Positions 8,694-16,402 of a stretch of DNA of 64,000 nucleotides are shown one piece after another (positions within the stretch are counted from its first letter, which is position 1; every line of letters starts with the position of its first letter). The position numbers and the translations under genes were made by a program. This DNA comes from Candidatus Poribacteria bacterium (GTDB lineage Bacteria; Poribacteria; WGA-4E; PCPOR2b): contig JAJECO010000091.1 of NCBI GenBank assembly GCA_022822005.1, forward strand, positions 1 through 64,000. The letters are read 5' to 3'. The notes under the pieces were generated by a model that was not told where the DNA came from, searched no databases, and was given only the letters and a program-made list of their open reading frames with translations.

Positions 8694-9638
8694 ATGATGA
8701 AAATATCCGTCTGGGACGGAGGTCTCTCGGACAGTTATCTGAAACAGGTTACGCAGTTAGGCGCAGATTGCATTGACTTCGGTGGTGGCAATTCTTTCCC
8801 CGGTGTCGAGGAACAGGGCTATCCAGATCTGGATGAGGTCATCAAGATTAGGAAGCGAATCCGTTCATGGGGACTCGATATCAACCGCGTGACCCTGCCC
8901 GATGTCACCGAGACGTTTATGAAAGGGCTGCCGGGCGCAGAGAAAGAACTGGAAAACACCTGCAACGCTTTAAGGGTTTTTGGAGAGGCAGGCGTCCCCA
9001 TCGCAAGACAACGATTTTGGGGCGATACCTTTAACGAAATCATGACCCGTTACAACTCCGAGCATCGCGGCGGCTACCTATCGCGCGGAGAGACCCGTGG
9101 ATTGACGGTTAATCCCCCCGAAACGCCAAATTTTGAAGAGCTCGAAGAATGGTGGAAACGTTTCTGCGAGGTGTACGGACAGCTCGTCCCTATCGCCGAA
9201 GAATACGATATCAAACTCGCCATCCATCCCTCTGACACCCCGAACCCCGACACACCCTTGGGAAGTCTGGGATTCCACCGTGTGATTGACGCCTTTCCCA
9301 GCAGAAATGTTGGCTATCTCTACTGCTGCGGCACCAGAGGCGAGGCAGGCAGCACACCCCTCGTTCTCGACGAGATAAATAACTACGGGCGTAAAGGCAG
9401 AATTTTTATGATTCACTTACGCAACGTCCGGGGGAGCCTTGCGACAGCCGGTGCTTTTGAGGAGGTCCTCCTTGACGACGGCGACATGAATATGTTCAAA
9501 ATCGTTCTCGCACTGGATAAGATTGGATTTGACGGCTGCCTAAACCCCGACCATATCCCTCGCATGGAGGGCAATGACGGATTGGCATATTCGGTTGGAT
9601 ACATCAAGGCGTTGTTCGCTGCGCTATCGATCATTTAG
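8694..9638 (+). CDS. mannonate dehydratase-like TIM-barrel protein
   Basis: A 314-residue xylose-isomerase-like TIM barrel with the end-of-strand motifs of D-mannonate dehydratase (UxuA): KLAIHPSDTPNP, then CCGTRGE, then FMIHLRNVRGS, a DDGDMNMF stretch and NPDHIPRM near the C-terminus. UxuA removes water from D-mannonate in hexuronate breakdown. At 314 residues this is shorter than the ~390-residue enterobacterial enzyme, and the HGRM-type motif reads HIPRM, so another sugar acid is possible. The start ATG (MMKIS) has GGAG ten bases upstream. It may be cotranscribed with the preceding peptidase gene. Confidence 0.8.
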   Translation: MMKISVWDGGLSDSYLKQVTQLGADCIDFGGGNSFPGVEEQGYPDLDEVIKIRKRIRSWGLDINRVTLPDVTETFMKGLPGAEKELENTCNALRVFGEAGVPIARQRFWGDTFNEIMTRYNSEHRGGYLSRGETRGLTVNPPETPNFEELEEWWKRFCEVYGQLVPIAEEYDIKLAIHPSDTPNPDTPLGSLGFHRVIDAFPSRNVGYLYCCGTRGEAGSTPLVLDEINNYGRKGRIFMIHLRNVRGSLATAGAFEEVLLDDGDMNMFKIVLALDKIGFDGCLNPDHIPRMEGNDGLAYSVGYIKALFAALSII

Positions 9639-9711
9639 GGTGTACTGATGCGATCGTCGTACTTGCCAACTGTTCAGATTCGGCACAGCCAAACGAAAAG
9701 GAAACAGTAGA

Positions 9712-10187
9712 ATGCCCGATTCCAAAACCTCGCTTGGCATCGAGGCTACAGTTACTTTGCGTGAGGTTACACAGGAAACAGTCAATTCCATCCTGAATCT
9801 TCGTGTAACCAAAGAACAGGAGCCGTTTGTCGCTTCAAACGCGGTCTCGATTGCAGAAGCCCATTTTTCCGCGGATGCCTGGTTTCGCGCAATCTATGCT
9901 GACGAAACACCGGTCGGTTTTCTAATGCTGTCTGATCAACCTGACAAAGGCGAGTATTTCCTATGGCGCTTCATGGTTGATGCCCAGTATCTTGGTCCCC
10001 TTTTCATCGGGTCAATGGTTGAAACGGTACTGGAAGCCCCGAAGGTTTCTACCGTAAGCTCTTTCAGTCTCCTTTTCATCGGACGTACGATGGTGCTGAT
10101 CTCTCCCACAAGAACAAAAGGATTACAACATATTTCACCCACAAAATGAAAAAAAATGCTGAAGTGAAACTTATATCCCAAGCATAA
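9712..10187 (+). pseudogene. degraded GNAT acetyltransferase (frameshift and internal loss)
   Basis: The ATG at 9712 opens a frame with a typical SpeG-like GNAT beginning: TVTLREVTQETVNSILNLRV, an AWFRAIYADETPVGF segment and YFLWRFMVDAQY, about 95 residues. The first frame then turns to unrelated sequence and stops at 10149. In the +1 frame the GNAT C-terminal signature GSPEGFYRKL reappears (around 10034-10065) and runs to a TAA at 10185-10187. The acetyl-CoA-binding region that should join them is missing or scrambled (about 15 codons instead of 30-40). I read this as a decayed gene rather than two proteins. It sits just before the duplicated ART/HEAT pair. Confidence 0.75.
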
Positions 10188-10200
10188 ATGTTTCTTAATC

Positions 10201-10245
10201 CCGATCTATTGGGGCTTGGACCTTACGGGCTAAAGCCCCAATCGG
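10201..10245. repeat. imperfect hairpin element
   Basis: Arms TTGGGGCTT (10209-10217) and AAGCCCCAA (10233-10241), extended by CCGA and TCGG outside. It lies between the GNAT remnant and the next gene. There is no T-run, so it is not a clear terminator; it resembles small intergenic repeats elsewhere in this window. Confidence 0.5.
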
Positions 10246-10298
10246 TAAAAAGATTTCACCTGAATCCCAAGATGAAGCCATAGGTACAGGAGGACGCA

Positions 10299-11351
10299 AT
10301 GAATTTCTATCACGGCACAACCTTACAGAATGCGATTAAAATTGCTGAGATGGGCTTTCTCCCAAGAAAGGGTGTGGTCTGGTTCACGACAAGCAAGCAC
10401 CGTGCCCAACGTCGTGCCAAGCAGAAAGCGCGTAAAATAGCTAGCTCGCCGTTTGTCTTCACTTGCGAAATTAATGTCCAAAACTTGTCTAACCGCCTTG
10501 GAAAACATCTCGTTATGCGCAGCAAGGGGTTTCTTGCCATCAGGAGGCGTGTCCCACCAACGGTGATACTGAACTCATCCGAACTGATTGCTAAGTGGGT
10601 CAGTCAGATACTCCAAGGTGAATCCTATGAGAGCATTAGTCCGGATCACCCCGGAATAGATCGGTTGTCGCGTTGGGTGGAGAACCGCATAAACGCCGGC
10701 ACAGACAAGGCTATCCGTCCAAAGGAACTGTCACAGCGGCTACAGCAATGGCTTCCCGATTTTTTTCGAAGGATCACGATCATACCCGAAAATCTACGCT
10801 TTGACTATTCTCCTGAACTTGTTGGATTTGAGATAGAACCTTCGTCAGAACCGGTCGATTCACAGGAAGAAAATGCACTTGATGCCCTTACCCACGCGAA
10901 ACCGAAACGACGCATCCGCGGTCTTGCACTGCTGGCACAGCTTGAACATGAAGATCTATATGACTGGTGCACACTATTACTCTTGGATGAGTCCGCAGAG
11001 GTTCGCATCGCTGCCTTACAAACAATAGTTCAGTGCGACGACGGAGATCCGGAGGCTATCCAACCGTTTGCTGAATCTGAAAACAAACGGATTCGAGCAG
11101 CAGCGATTGCTGCGCTTGCCAAGCATTCCGCCGAAGACGCGCCTCGTTGGTTCGAGCGAGGATTGAAAGACCGTGAAGCGTGTGTACGCCTTGAAACCGC
11201 CTCGCTGCTTCCAACACTGGATGTAAGTCAACATCGGCGGATTTTTGAGCTCGCGCTCTATGATCCCAACCCTTCAATCAAACACCTTGCAGAAAAACTC
11301 ACTGCGGGGAAAGGTTATGCAGATGCAAGGCAGATGAGGAGTTGGCAATGA
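10299..11351 (+). CDS. ART/KptA-like N-terminal domain with HEAT repeats, copy 1
   Basis: A 350-residue protein of two parts. The first ~95 residues begin MNFYHGTTLQNAIKIAEMGF, then VVWFTTSKHRAQRRA, SPFVFTCEINVQNL and a closing VPPTVI. This order (YHGT, W-F-T-T-x-K with a trailing Ala helix, a PFV strand, VPPxxI) resembles the ADP-ribosyltransferase fold, particularly RNA 2'-phosphotransferase (KptA/Tpt1) proteins. After a linker with PGIDRLSRWVENR come about five HEAT-like repeats (residues ~200-340), such as RIRAAAIAALAKHSAEDAP. The ATG follows AGGAGG. A paralogue lies 56 bases downstream. Relative to it, this copy lacks about eight residues after VPPTVI and has a longer C-terminus. Catalysis is unproven; the HEAT part suggests protein binding. 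Confidence 0.7.
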   Translation: MNFYHGTTLQNAIKIAEMGFLPRKGVVWFTTSKHRAQRRAKQKARKIASSPFVFTCEINVQNLSNRLGKHLVMRSKGFLAIRRRVPPTVILNSSELIAKWVSQILQGESYESISPDHPGIDRLSRWVENRINAGTDKAIRPKELSQRLQQWLPDFFRRITIIPENLRFDYSPELVGFEIEPSSEPVDSQEENALDALTHAKPKRRIRGLALLAQLEHEDLYDWCTLLLLDESAEVRIAALQTIVQCDDGDPEAIQPFAESENKRIRAAAIAALAKHSAEDAPRWFERGLKDREACVRLETASLLPTLDVSQHRRIFELALYDPNPSIKHLAEKLTAGKGYADARQMRSWQ

Positions 11352-11407
11352 AATTCACGCTTCATAAAAGGATTCTACCTGAATCTCAAGCATAGGCGGA
11401 ACCTACT

Positions 11408-12466
11408 ATGAACTTCTATCACGGCACAACCGTACGAAATGCGATCAAAATCGTCGAGATCGGCTTTCTCCCACGAAAGGGGGCGGTTTGGTTCACCACG
11501 AGCAAGCAGTATGCTCAAGGCCGTGCCAAGCAGAAGGCGCGTAGAACGAGTAGCTCACCGTTTGTCCTTGCCTGTGATATTGATATCCAAGAGCTGTATA
11601 ACCGCCTTGAAAAAAAACTGGTTATGCGCGGTGGAGGAGTTATCGCAATCCGAGGGCATGTCCCATCAACTGTAATACGCTCACATCTTACGGTAGAGTT
11701 ACTCAACTCACCCGAACAGATCGCTAAGTGGGTGAATCAGAGGCTGGGGCGTAAATCCCACGAAGGTATCAGCCCCCGTCACCCCGGAATAGAGCGTCTG
11801 TCGCGTTGGATGGAAAATCGTACTTCCTCTGGCACCGGCAGCACCATCCGTCCGGACGAACTATCACAGAAGCTGCAGCAATGGCTGCCTGACTTTTTTC
11901 AAGGGATCGAGATTACGCTCGAAGATTTGCGATTTGACTGTTTTCCCGAACTGGCAGAATCTGAAAAAACCGCACCGCCAGAGCCGATCGATTCACGGGA
12001 GGAAAACGCACTCGATGACCTCGCCGCCGCGAAACCGAAACGACGCATCCGCGGTCTGAAAACGCTGGCACGGCTTGGGAACGAAGATCTCTATGACTGG
12101 TGCACGATGTTCCTCTCGGATGAATCACTCGACGTTCGCATCGCCGCCTTACAGGCAGTTGCACGATGCGACGAAGGAGACCCAGAGGTCATCCTGCCAT
12201 TCGCCGAATCTCAAGATAAACGGATTCGAGGCGCAGCGATTGCCGCACTTGCCAAGCATTCCATCGAAGATGCTCCCTGCTGGTTTGAGCGAGGTCTGAA
12301 AGACCGTGAGGCGTGTGTGCGCCTTGAAACCGCCGCTCTGCTTCCGACGCTGGAGGTAAGCCAACACCGACGGATTTTTGAACTCGCGCTCTACGATCCC
12401 AATCCAGAGATTAAGAACCTCGCACAGAAACTCACCGCTGGAAAGGGTTATACAGGAGCCAGATGA
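11408..12466 (+). CDS. ART/KptA-like N-terminal domain with HEAT repeats, copy 2
   Basis: A 352-residue tandem paralogue of the preceding gene, with the same N-terminus (MNFYHGTTVRNAIKIVEIGF), the same WFTTSK and VPSTVI positions, the PGIERLSRWMENR linker and the same HEAT array (RIRGAAIAALAKHSIEDAP). After VPSTVI it keeps RSHLTVEL, which copy 1 lacks. The ribosome site is weaker (GGCGGA). The ~40-base leader also resembles that of copy 1 (CCTGAATC..CAAG), so the duplication took the upstream region along. Both copies are open and similar throughout, which suggests retained function rather than decay. Role unknown; see copy 1 for the fold argument. Confidence 0.7.
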   Translation: MNFYHGTTVRNAIKIVEIGFLPRKGAVWFTTSKQYAQGRAKQKARRTSSSPFVLACDIDIQELYNRLEKKLVMRGGGVIAIRGHVPSTVIRSHLTVELLNSPEQIAKWVNQRLGRKSHEGISPRHPGIERLSRWMENRTSSGTGSTIRPDELSQKLQQWLPDFFQGIEITLEDLRFDCFPELAESEKTAPPEPIDSREENALDDLAAAKPKRRIRGLKTLARLGNEDLYDWCTMFLSDESLDVRIAALQAVARCDEGDPEVILPFAESQDKRIRGAAIAALAKHSIEDAPCWFERGLKDREACVRLETAALLPTLEVSQHRRIFELALYDPNPEIKNLAQKLTAGKGYTGAR

Positions 12467-12627
12467 CAGCGAAATAGGGTCACGAATCCATTGTTGTGGA
12501 ACACAAACTCATTACAACCCCCTGATTCTCAGAGGATAACCCTGTTAATTCGTTGATTCTGAAATCCTGATTCAGACATTCATTCTACAAGCCCCATACT
12601 AACTAACAACAATAAGGAGAATAAAAT

Positions 12628-13380
12628 ATGGAACTTAGACCGAATCGAATTAAGCATAAATTGGCTGCGGGTGATACCGTCTATGTAGCTGGTGGTATGA
12701 CGCATCCGGATGACATCGATGCCTTCGGACCTAATGGCTTTGACGGCGTTTGGCTGGAAGGCGAGCACGGTCCCGTGGACGCTGCCGAGCTTGGCAACCT
12801 TACCCGTGCCTGCGATATCTGGGGGATGACCTCTGTCGTTCGCATCAACCAAAACGATCAGGGGTTAATCTATCGCACCCTCGATCGAGGAGCGCAAGGC
12901 ATCGTCGTTCCTCACGTCAACACAAAGGAAGAAGCACAGAACCTTGTCGACGGCGGCAAGTTCGCACCTATCGGTTACCGAGGCATGTATACCAGTCGGC
13001 AGGGGTACGCCGTTCCCGATTACCTTCAAGTTGCCAACGATGAAACGCTGTTGATCGTCCTGATTGAAGACATCGTCGCTGTCAACAACCTCGATGAGAT
13101 TTTGACGGTAGACCATATTGATGTGTTCTTTGTTGCGCCATCGGATTTGGCAACCTCAATGGGGCACATCGGTGAACTTCAGCATCCCGAGGTGATGAGC
13201 ACAATTGACGATGCATTAGCTCGCATCCAAGATGCTGGACGTGTCGCAGGTACACTTGCAAATAACGACAACGTTGCGAAATACGCTGCGGCAGGCATCC
13301 GTTTCCTATTCACTAGTGTTGGGGGCTGGATCTCGGCTGGTGCTGCTGAGTTCAGAAGCCGTGCGGAAGAAGCGAAGTAA
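12628..13380 (+). CDS. HpcH/HpaI aldolase family protein
   Basis: A 250-residue class II, metal-dependent aldolase of the HpcH/HpaI group, which cleaves 2-keto-3-deoxy sugar acids or 4-hydroxy-2-oxo acids to pyruvate and an aldehyde. Visible are GFDGVWLEGEHGPVD near residue 37 (family motif D..W.D.EHG), a VVRIN strand with the catalytic-site Arg, and GAQGIVVPHVNTKEEA. There is also a YRGMYTSRQGYAV loop, a metal-binding IEDIVAVNN (the I-E-xxxAVxN motif), and FVAPSDLATSMG. The ATG is preceded by AAGGAG. It is followed 31 bases later by an enolase-superfamily dehydratase; the two plausibly act in order, with dehydration of an aldonate followed by cleavage. Confidence 0.92.
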   Translation: MELRPNRIKHKLAAGDTVYVAGGMTHPDDIDAFGPNGFDGVWLEGEHGPVDAAELGNLTRACDIWGMTSVVRINQNDQGLIYRTLDRGAQGIVVPHVNTKEEAQNLVDGGKFAPIGYRGMYTSRQGYAVPDYLQVANDETLLIVLIEDIVAVNNLDEILTVDHIDVFFVAPSDLATSMGHIGELQHPEVMSTIDDALARIQDAGRVAGTLANNDNVAKYAAAGIRFLFTSVGGWISAGAAEFRSRAEEAK

Positions 13381-13411
13381 CATAAATTCACTAGAAGATA
13401 GGAGCTACACA

Positions 13412-14584
13412 ATGAAGATAACTGGAGTCACACCGTGGCTCGTTACATCACAGTCCCCCTACCTAGATACCGCGGGTGAAACCCCCGGCAGCGAACGAGA
13501 GTATATCTTCGTCGCGGTCTCAACCGACGAAGGCATTACCGGATGGGGTGAAATCACTGGCTACTCCTCGGTAGCAAATAGAGCGATCTGTGCCATGCTT
13601 GCACAAACCAGCAGTCTGATTGAAGGCGACGATGCAACGCGCATCGAGATGATATGGAACAAGGTCTTCCGCGCGTTCACGTACACGGGAACACGGGGTG
13701 CCACCTCAAACATCGTCAGTGCCATCGACATCGCGTTGTGGGATATTCGCGGTAAGCAGTTGGGATTACCAATCTATGAATTGGTTGGAGGAGGACCAGT
13801 TCGGGACTCGATATCCCTTTACACACATCCAGGGGGCGGAAAGGATCCAGAGAGTGTAGCAGCACACTGCAAGGCGATTGCAGAGACCGGTCACACCGCG
13901 TTGAAGACCGACCCGTTCCCTCACCACCCGGAAGAAGCCAACGGCTATCTGAGTGGGCAGATGGACGCCGCAGGAGAGGAACAGGGGGCGAATGTGATCG
14001 CTGCAATTCGGGAGGCGGTCGGACCTCACATTCAAATTCTTATCGACTGTCACGGTCGGTTCGATGTGGCGACAGCGATTCGGCTCGCGAAAAGGTTAGA
14101 GCCTTACAACATCGGTTGGTTTGAAGAACCGGTGCCCGTCGAAAGCTACCACGCCCTGAAGCAGGTCAGGCAGAATGTCAGCGTGCCAATCTGTGTCGGT
14201 GAACGGCTCCAGACCCGCTATGAGTTCGTGGCAGTTCTTGAGAACGAACTTGCGGACTATATTATGCCAGATGTGACGTGGGCGGGTGGTATTTCCGAAT
14301 TGAAGAAAATCGCGACGCAGGCGGAGGCTTACTACGTGCCGATCTCCCCGCACGATGCAAGTGGACCCATCAACGTGCTGGCTGGCGCACATACGATGAT
14401 GACGGTCCCAAATTTCTACAAATTGGAGACCAGTCGTGCCAAACTCAATGCTTATGATGTGTTAATCGACCATCCGTTGGATGTCAGAGATGGTTGTCTC
14501 CATCTGTCCAACCGCCCCGGTTTGGGAATCGAGATGAACGTCGATTATCTGCGGAGTAAAGCGATCGCACCGTTTTCCGGCTGA
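13412..14584 (+). CDS. enolase-superfamily (mandelate racemase/aldonate dehydratase) protein
   Basis: A 390-residue protein with the two-domain enolase-superfamily layout: an N-terminal capping domain (EYIFVAVSTDEGITGWGE) and a barrel with HTALKTDPFP, the metal-ligand strand ILIDCHGRFD, WFEEPVPVE (Glu ligand), ICVGERLQT and the C-terminal catalytic His in ISPHDASGP. This matches the galactonate/gluconate dehydratase type. The open frame extends to 13232 inside the aldolase gene, but the ATG at 13412 has GATAGGAG upstream and fits the family N-terminus (MKITGVTPWLV). It is probably cotranscribed with the aldolase. The substrate is not predictable by eye. Confidence 0.9.
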   Translation: MKITGVTPWLVTSQSPYLDTAGETPGSEREYIFVAVSTDEGITGWGEITGYSSVANRAICAMLAQTSSLIEGDDATRIEMIWNKVFRAFTYTGTRGATSNIVSAIDIALWDIRGKQLGLPIYELVGGGPVRDSISLYTHPGGGKDPESVAAHCKAIAETGHTALKTDPFPHHPEEANGYLSGQMDAAGEEQGANVIAAIREAVGPHIQILIDCHGRFDVATAIRLAKRLEPYNIGWFEEPVPVESYHALKQVRQNVSVPICVGERLQTRYEFVAVLENELADYIMPDVTWAGGISELKKIATQAEAYYVPISPHDASGPINVLAGAHTMMTVPNFYKLETSRAKLNAYDVLIDHPLDVRDGCLHLSNRPGLGIEMNVDYLRSKAIAPFSG

Positions 14585-14603
14585 ACCACGATAAAAATCA
14601 ACA

Positions 14604-14726
14604 CCCCCAGAACTTACGCACTTCGATTGTAGTTGCCCGATTCATCGGGCGTTAGCAACGGTGTCCAGCGGCGATAAATCGCCGAACTACAAGGCTTTGA
14701 CCGTTTAACTACGTAAGTCCTAACCC
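14604..14726. mobile_element. miniature inverted-repeat element A
   Basis: About 123 bases bounded by imperfect inverted ends: left CCCCCAGAACTTACGCACTT (14604-14623), right AACTACGTAAGTCCTAACCC (14707-14726). The shared core is ACTTACG. The interior holds GCCCGATTCATCGGGC and GGCGATAAATCGCC stem-loops. There is no coding capacity, consistent with a MITE-like element. The same end sequence recurs at 14784 and 17977. Confidence 0.6.
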
Positions 14727-14783
14727 TATATCCGTAGGTCGGGCATCTTGCCCGACTTTCAAAACCCGAGTTATACCAATTCT

Positions 14784-15000
14784 GGTTAGGAGTTACGCAC
14801 TTCAGGGAACAACGATCGTTGTTCCCTATGAACCTCTTGATGGGCCCTATACTGTAGGTGCCCGATTCATCCCCGATAAATCGGGATTATCAACGGGCGT
14901 TGAAGGGCTAGTCGTTCCCTCCCCCCGCCTGTGCTTGCATCCCGATCCTTCGGGGCGGGGGGATTAAGGGGGTGAGCATTCAACTGCGTAAATCCTACCC
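14784..15000. mobile_element. miniature inverted-repeat element B
   Basis: A 217-base noncoding element with 19-base inverted ends matching at 16 of 19 positions: GGTTAGGAGTTACGCACTT (14784-14802) and AACTGCGTAAATCCTACCC (14982-15000). Inside are the 24-bp palindrome at 14804, the CCCGATAAATCGGG palindrome at 14872 and a GC-rich hairpin near 14930-14965. It is of the same family as element A. Its mobility is inferred from structure only. Confidence 0.65.
14804..14827. repeat. perfect 24-bp palindrome (AGGGAAC family)
   Basis: Arms AGGGAACAACGA and TCGTTGTTCCCT are exact reverse complements. Related palindromes with the same AGGGAAC...GTTCCCT frame but different centres stand at 20987-21014 and 30433-30456. 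Confidence 0.85.
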
Positions 15001-15010
15001 AGTTTTGAAG

Positions 15011-15040
15011 TTGATTTTCTGTGGCAAAATCTGCTAAAAT
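15011..15040 (+). promoter_or_regulatory. candidate promoter
   Basis: TTGATT (15011-15016), an 18-base spacer and TAAAAT (15035-15040), just right of element B and about 33 bases before a small ORF. Plausible but unproven. Confidence 0.35.
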
Positions 15041-15072
15041 AAAATAGGTCATTTCAAGTAAGAGTATGCGCT

Positions 15073-15288
15073 TTGAAAGACAATAGAGTTTCAATATTCA
15101 GCTTAAATAGGCGATTCTTTGCCACAGATTTTGTTATTTTTTTTATTCTACTTGGTTTTTATGCCCTCCTCGTCTTTTTGGAAGCATCGTCTGTAAGTCC
15201 TGAAAGTTCCATTAAGACACTCATTCATGTTGTTGAGCATACCTCAAGAGCTGTACCTATCGCAATTGTTGTAGTGCTTTTATGGTAG
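15073..15288 (+). CDS. possible small two-helix membrane protein
   Basis: A 71-residue frame from a TTG, with two hydrophobic stretches (residues ~18-37 and ~60-71, the second ending at the stop). There is no clear ribosome site and no recognised family. The upstream candidate promoter gives mild support. It may be a chance ORF or the truncated start of a longer membrane protein, since the frame ends abruptly inside a hydrophobic helix. Confidence 0.25.
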   Translation: MKDNRVSIFSLNRRFFATDFVIFFILLGFYALLVFLEASSVSPESSIKTLIHVVEHTSRAVPIAIVVVLLW

Positions 15289-15339
15289 AAGATAGAATTA
15301 CTGAGACATTCCAAACCGAACCGCGCCGCCCCCAGGTCC

Positions 15340-15394
15340 GGTAGGTGCGGTTTTTAACCGCACCGCATCGGCGCAGTTGGAAACAGCGCCTACC
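15340..15394. repeat. GTAGGTGCGG-type hairpin repeat
   Basis: An imperfect inverted repeat with outer arms GGTAGGTGCGGTTTTT and GAAACAGCGCCTACC, plus an inner GTGCGG/CCGCAC pair. Noncoding. It belongs to the same cluster of short elements that fills 14.6-16.1 kb. Confidence 0.55.
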
Positions 15395-15461
15395 ATACAC
15401 GAGGAGCGAAAATGTCTACTTATTTATCTAATTCACCATAATTGAAGAGGTGATTTATACT

Positions 15462-15995
15462 ATGTTGTACGCGATCGAGTTGGCTAGGGCCAAAGGTGAA
15501 CAGTTAAGACAAAAGACGCGTGAAAGAATTAAAGATGAAGTTAAAAATGAAATCTATCAGGATTATCGGCAATTTGAGGAGAACTTACGCAACTGGAATG
15601 AACAGCGTATAAAAGCACAACAGGATGGCGTTGACTTTAATGAACCTATCCCAATTTTGGCGGATCGGACTTCTCCAGTAGCCTTCATCAAATCAGTCTA
15701 AATCTCCATTGATAACCAGTCAATTCTTGAGAAAGATATCCATGAGCTTCAAATCTTCATTTACGAAAGTAGTTTGCTTGATGCCACTCACAGAATGTTA
15801 GAACAAAAAACTAATAATGAATGGATATATATAGACGCTGCAAGTCCTACGTTTGCCCAAGGTAAGTTTCAAAGCTATCGTTTTGCAAACTCAGACAGTC
15901 AAATATGTTCAGTACAAATAGGATACATACCGTTCCCTCAAGATGAGTTTTTTCAGCAGCAGATAGGCTCAGTTGTTGATAGCATAGATTTTTAA
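15462..15995 (+). pseudogene. hypothetical coiled-coil gene split by an in-frame TAA
   Basis: From ATG 15462 (after GAAGAGG) the frame encodes 79 residues rich in Lys, Glu and Arg with coiled-coil character (LARAKGEQLRQKTRERIKDE), ending at a TAA (15699-15701). The same frame continues without another stop for 97 more codons (ISIDNQSILEKDIHELQIF ... QIGSVVDSIDF) to 15995. It has no good internal ATG or ribosome site until a weak TTG at 15774. One nonsense change (for example AAA or CAA to TAA) in a ~177-residue protein explains this best; two separate small genes is the alternative. I do not recognise the family. Confidence 0.5.
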
Positions 15996-16012
15996 TACCA
16001 GCTAGTACCAGC

Positions 16013-16095
16013 ACGTAGGTTGGGTTGAACGACACTCGTAGAACGTACCGGGGGCTCCGCTTCGATTGTAGGGTTCTATTCAATCCAACCTACGT
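16013..16095. mobile_element. miniature inverted-repeat element C (ACGTAGGTTGGGTTGAA ends)
   Basis: An 83-base element with 17-base ends matching at 16 of 17 positions: ACGTAGGTTGGGTTGAA (16013-16029) and TTCAATCCAACCTACGT (16079-16095). I recall very similar short elements as common MITE-like repeats in cyanobacteria and other phyla. It lies between two broken genes. Confidence 0.65.
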
Positions 16096-16123
16096 TATGG
16101 AAACCAACGGCTGGAAATTTTTG

Positions 16124-16319
16124 ATGAAAGTTGAACAAGTCATTAGCCAACTCTGACATTCACGGAGGAACATCGGTGTTTACTGGCACCCGTGTTCTTA
16201 TTGAGTCACTGATTGATCATCTAAAAGCAGGAGAGAGTCTTGAGGATTTTTTGGAAGGATTTCCTTCCGTATCTCGTCAACAGAAAATTACCGTATTTGG
16301 AGTTGCCCTATATGACTGA
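16124..16319 (+). pseudogene. DUF433 antitoxin-like gene, frameshifted
   Basis: The frame from TTG 16131 reads ANSDIHGGTSVFTGTRVLIESLIDHLKAGESLEDFLEGFPSVSRQ, unmistakably DUF433 (the VapB-like antitoxin partner of DUF5615/PIN-like toxins). The expected N-terminus MKVEQVIS is present from ATG 16124 but in a different frame. Dropping one C at the AGCCAAC junction (about 16148) joins the two. The C-terminus stops early at 63 residues, and no toxin gene follows. The protein could be made from the TTG, but the split N-terminus favours a pseudogene or a sequencing error. Confidence 0.6.
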
Positions 16320-16402
16320 AAGTAAACGCAACACTCTTAAGTCTGAGCAACTTCAACGCTTAATCTGAAGTTTATTGACAACCAAATTTGATGGAGGTTA
16401 AT

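Noticed and set aside
14585-15072. Possible CRISPR array in the repeat-rich strip
   Set aside because: The repeats are inverted, unequal and not evenly spaced, and no cas gene is present.
15073-15288. Small membrane ORF as a firm gene
   Set aside because: TTG start, no ribosome site and an abrupt end in a hydrophobic stretch; kept only as a low-confidence feature.
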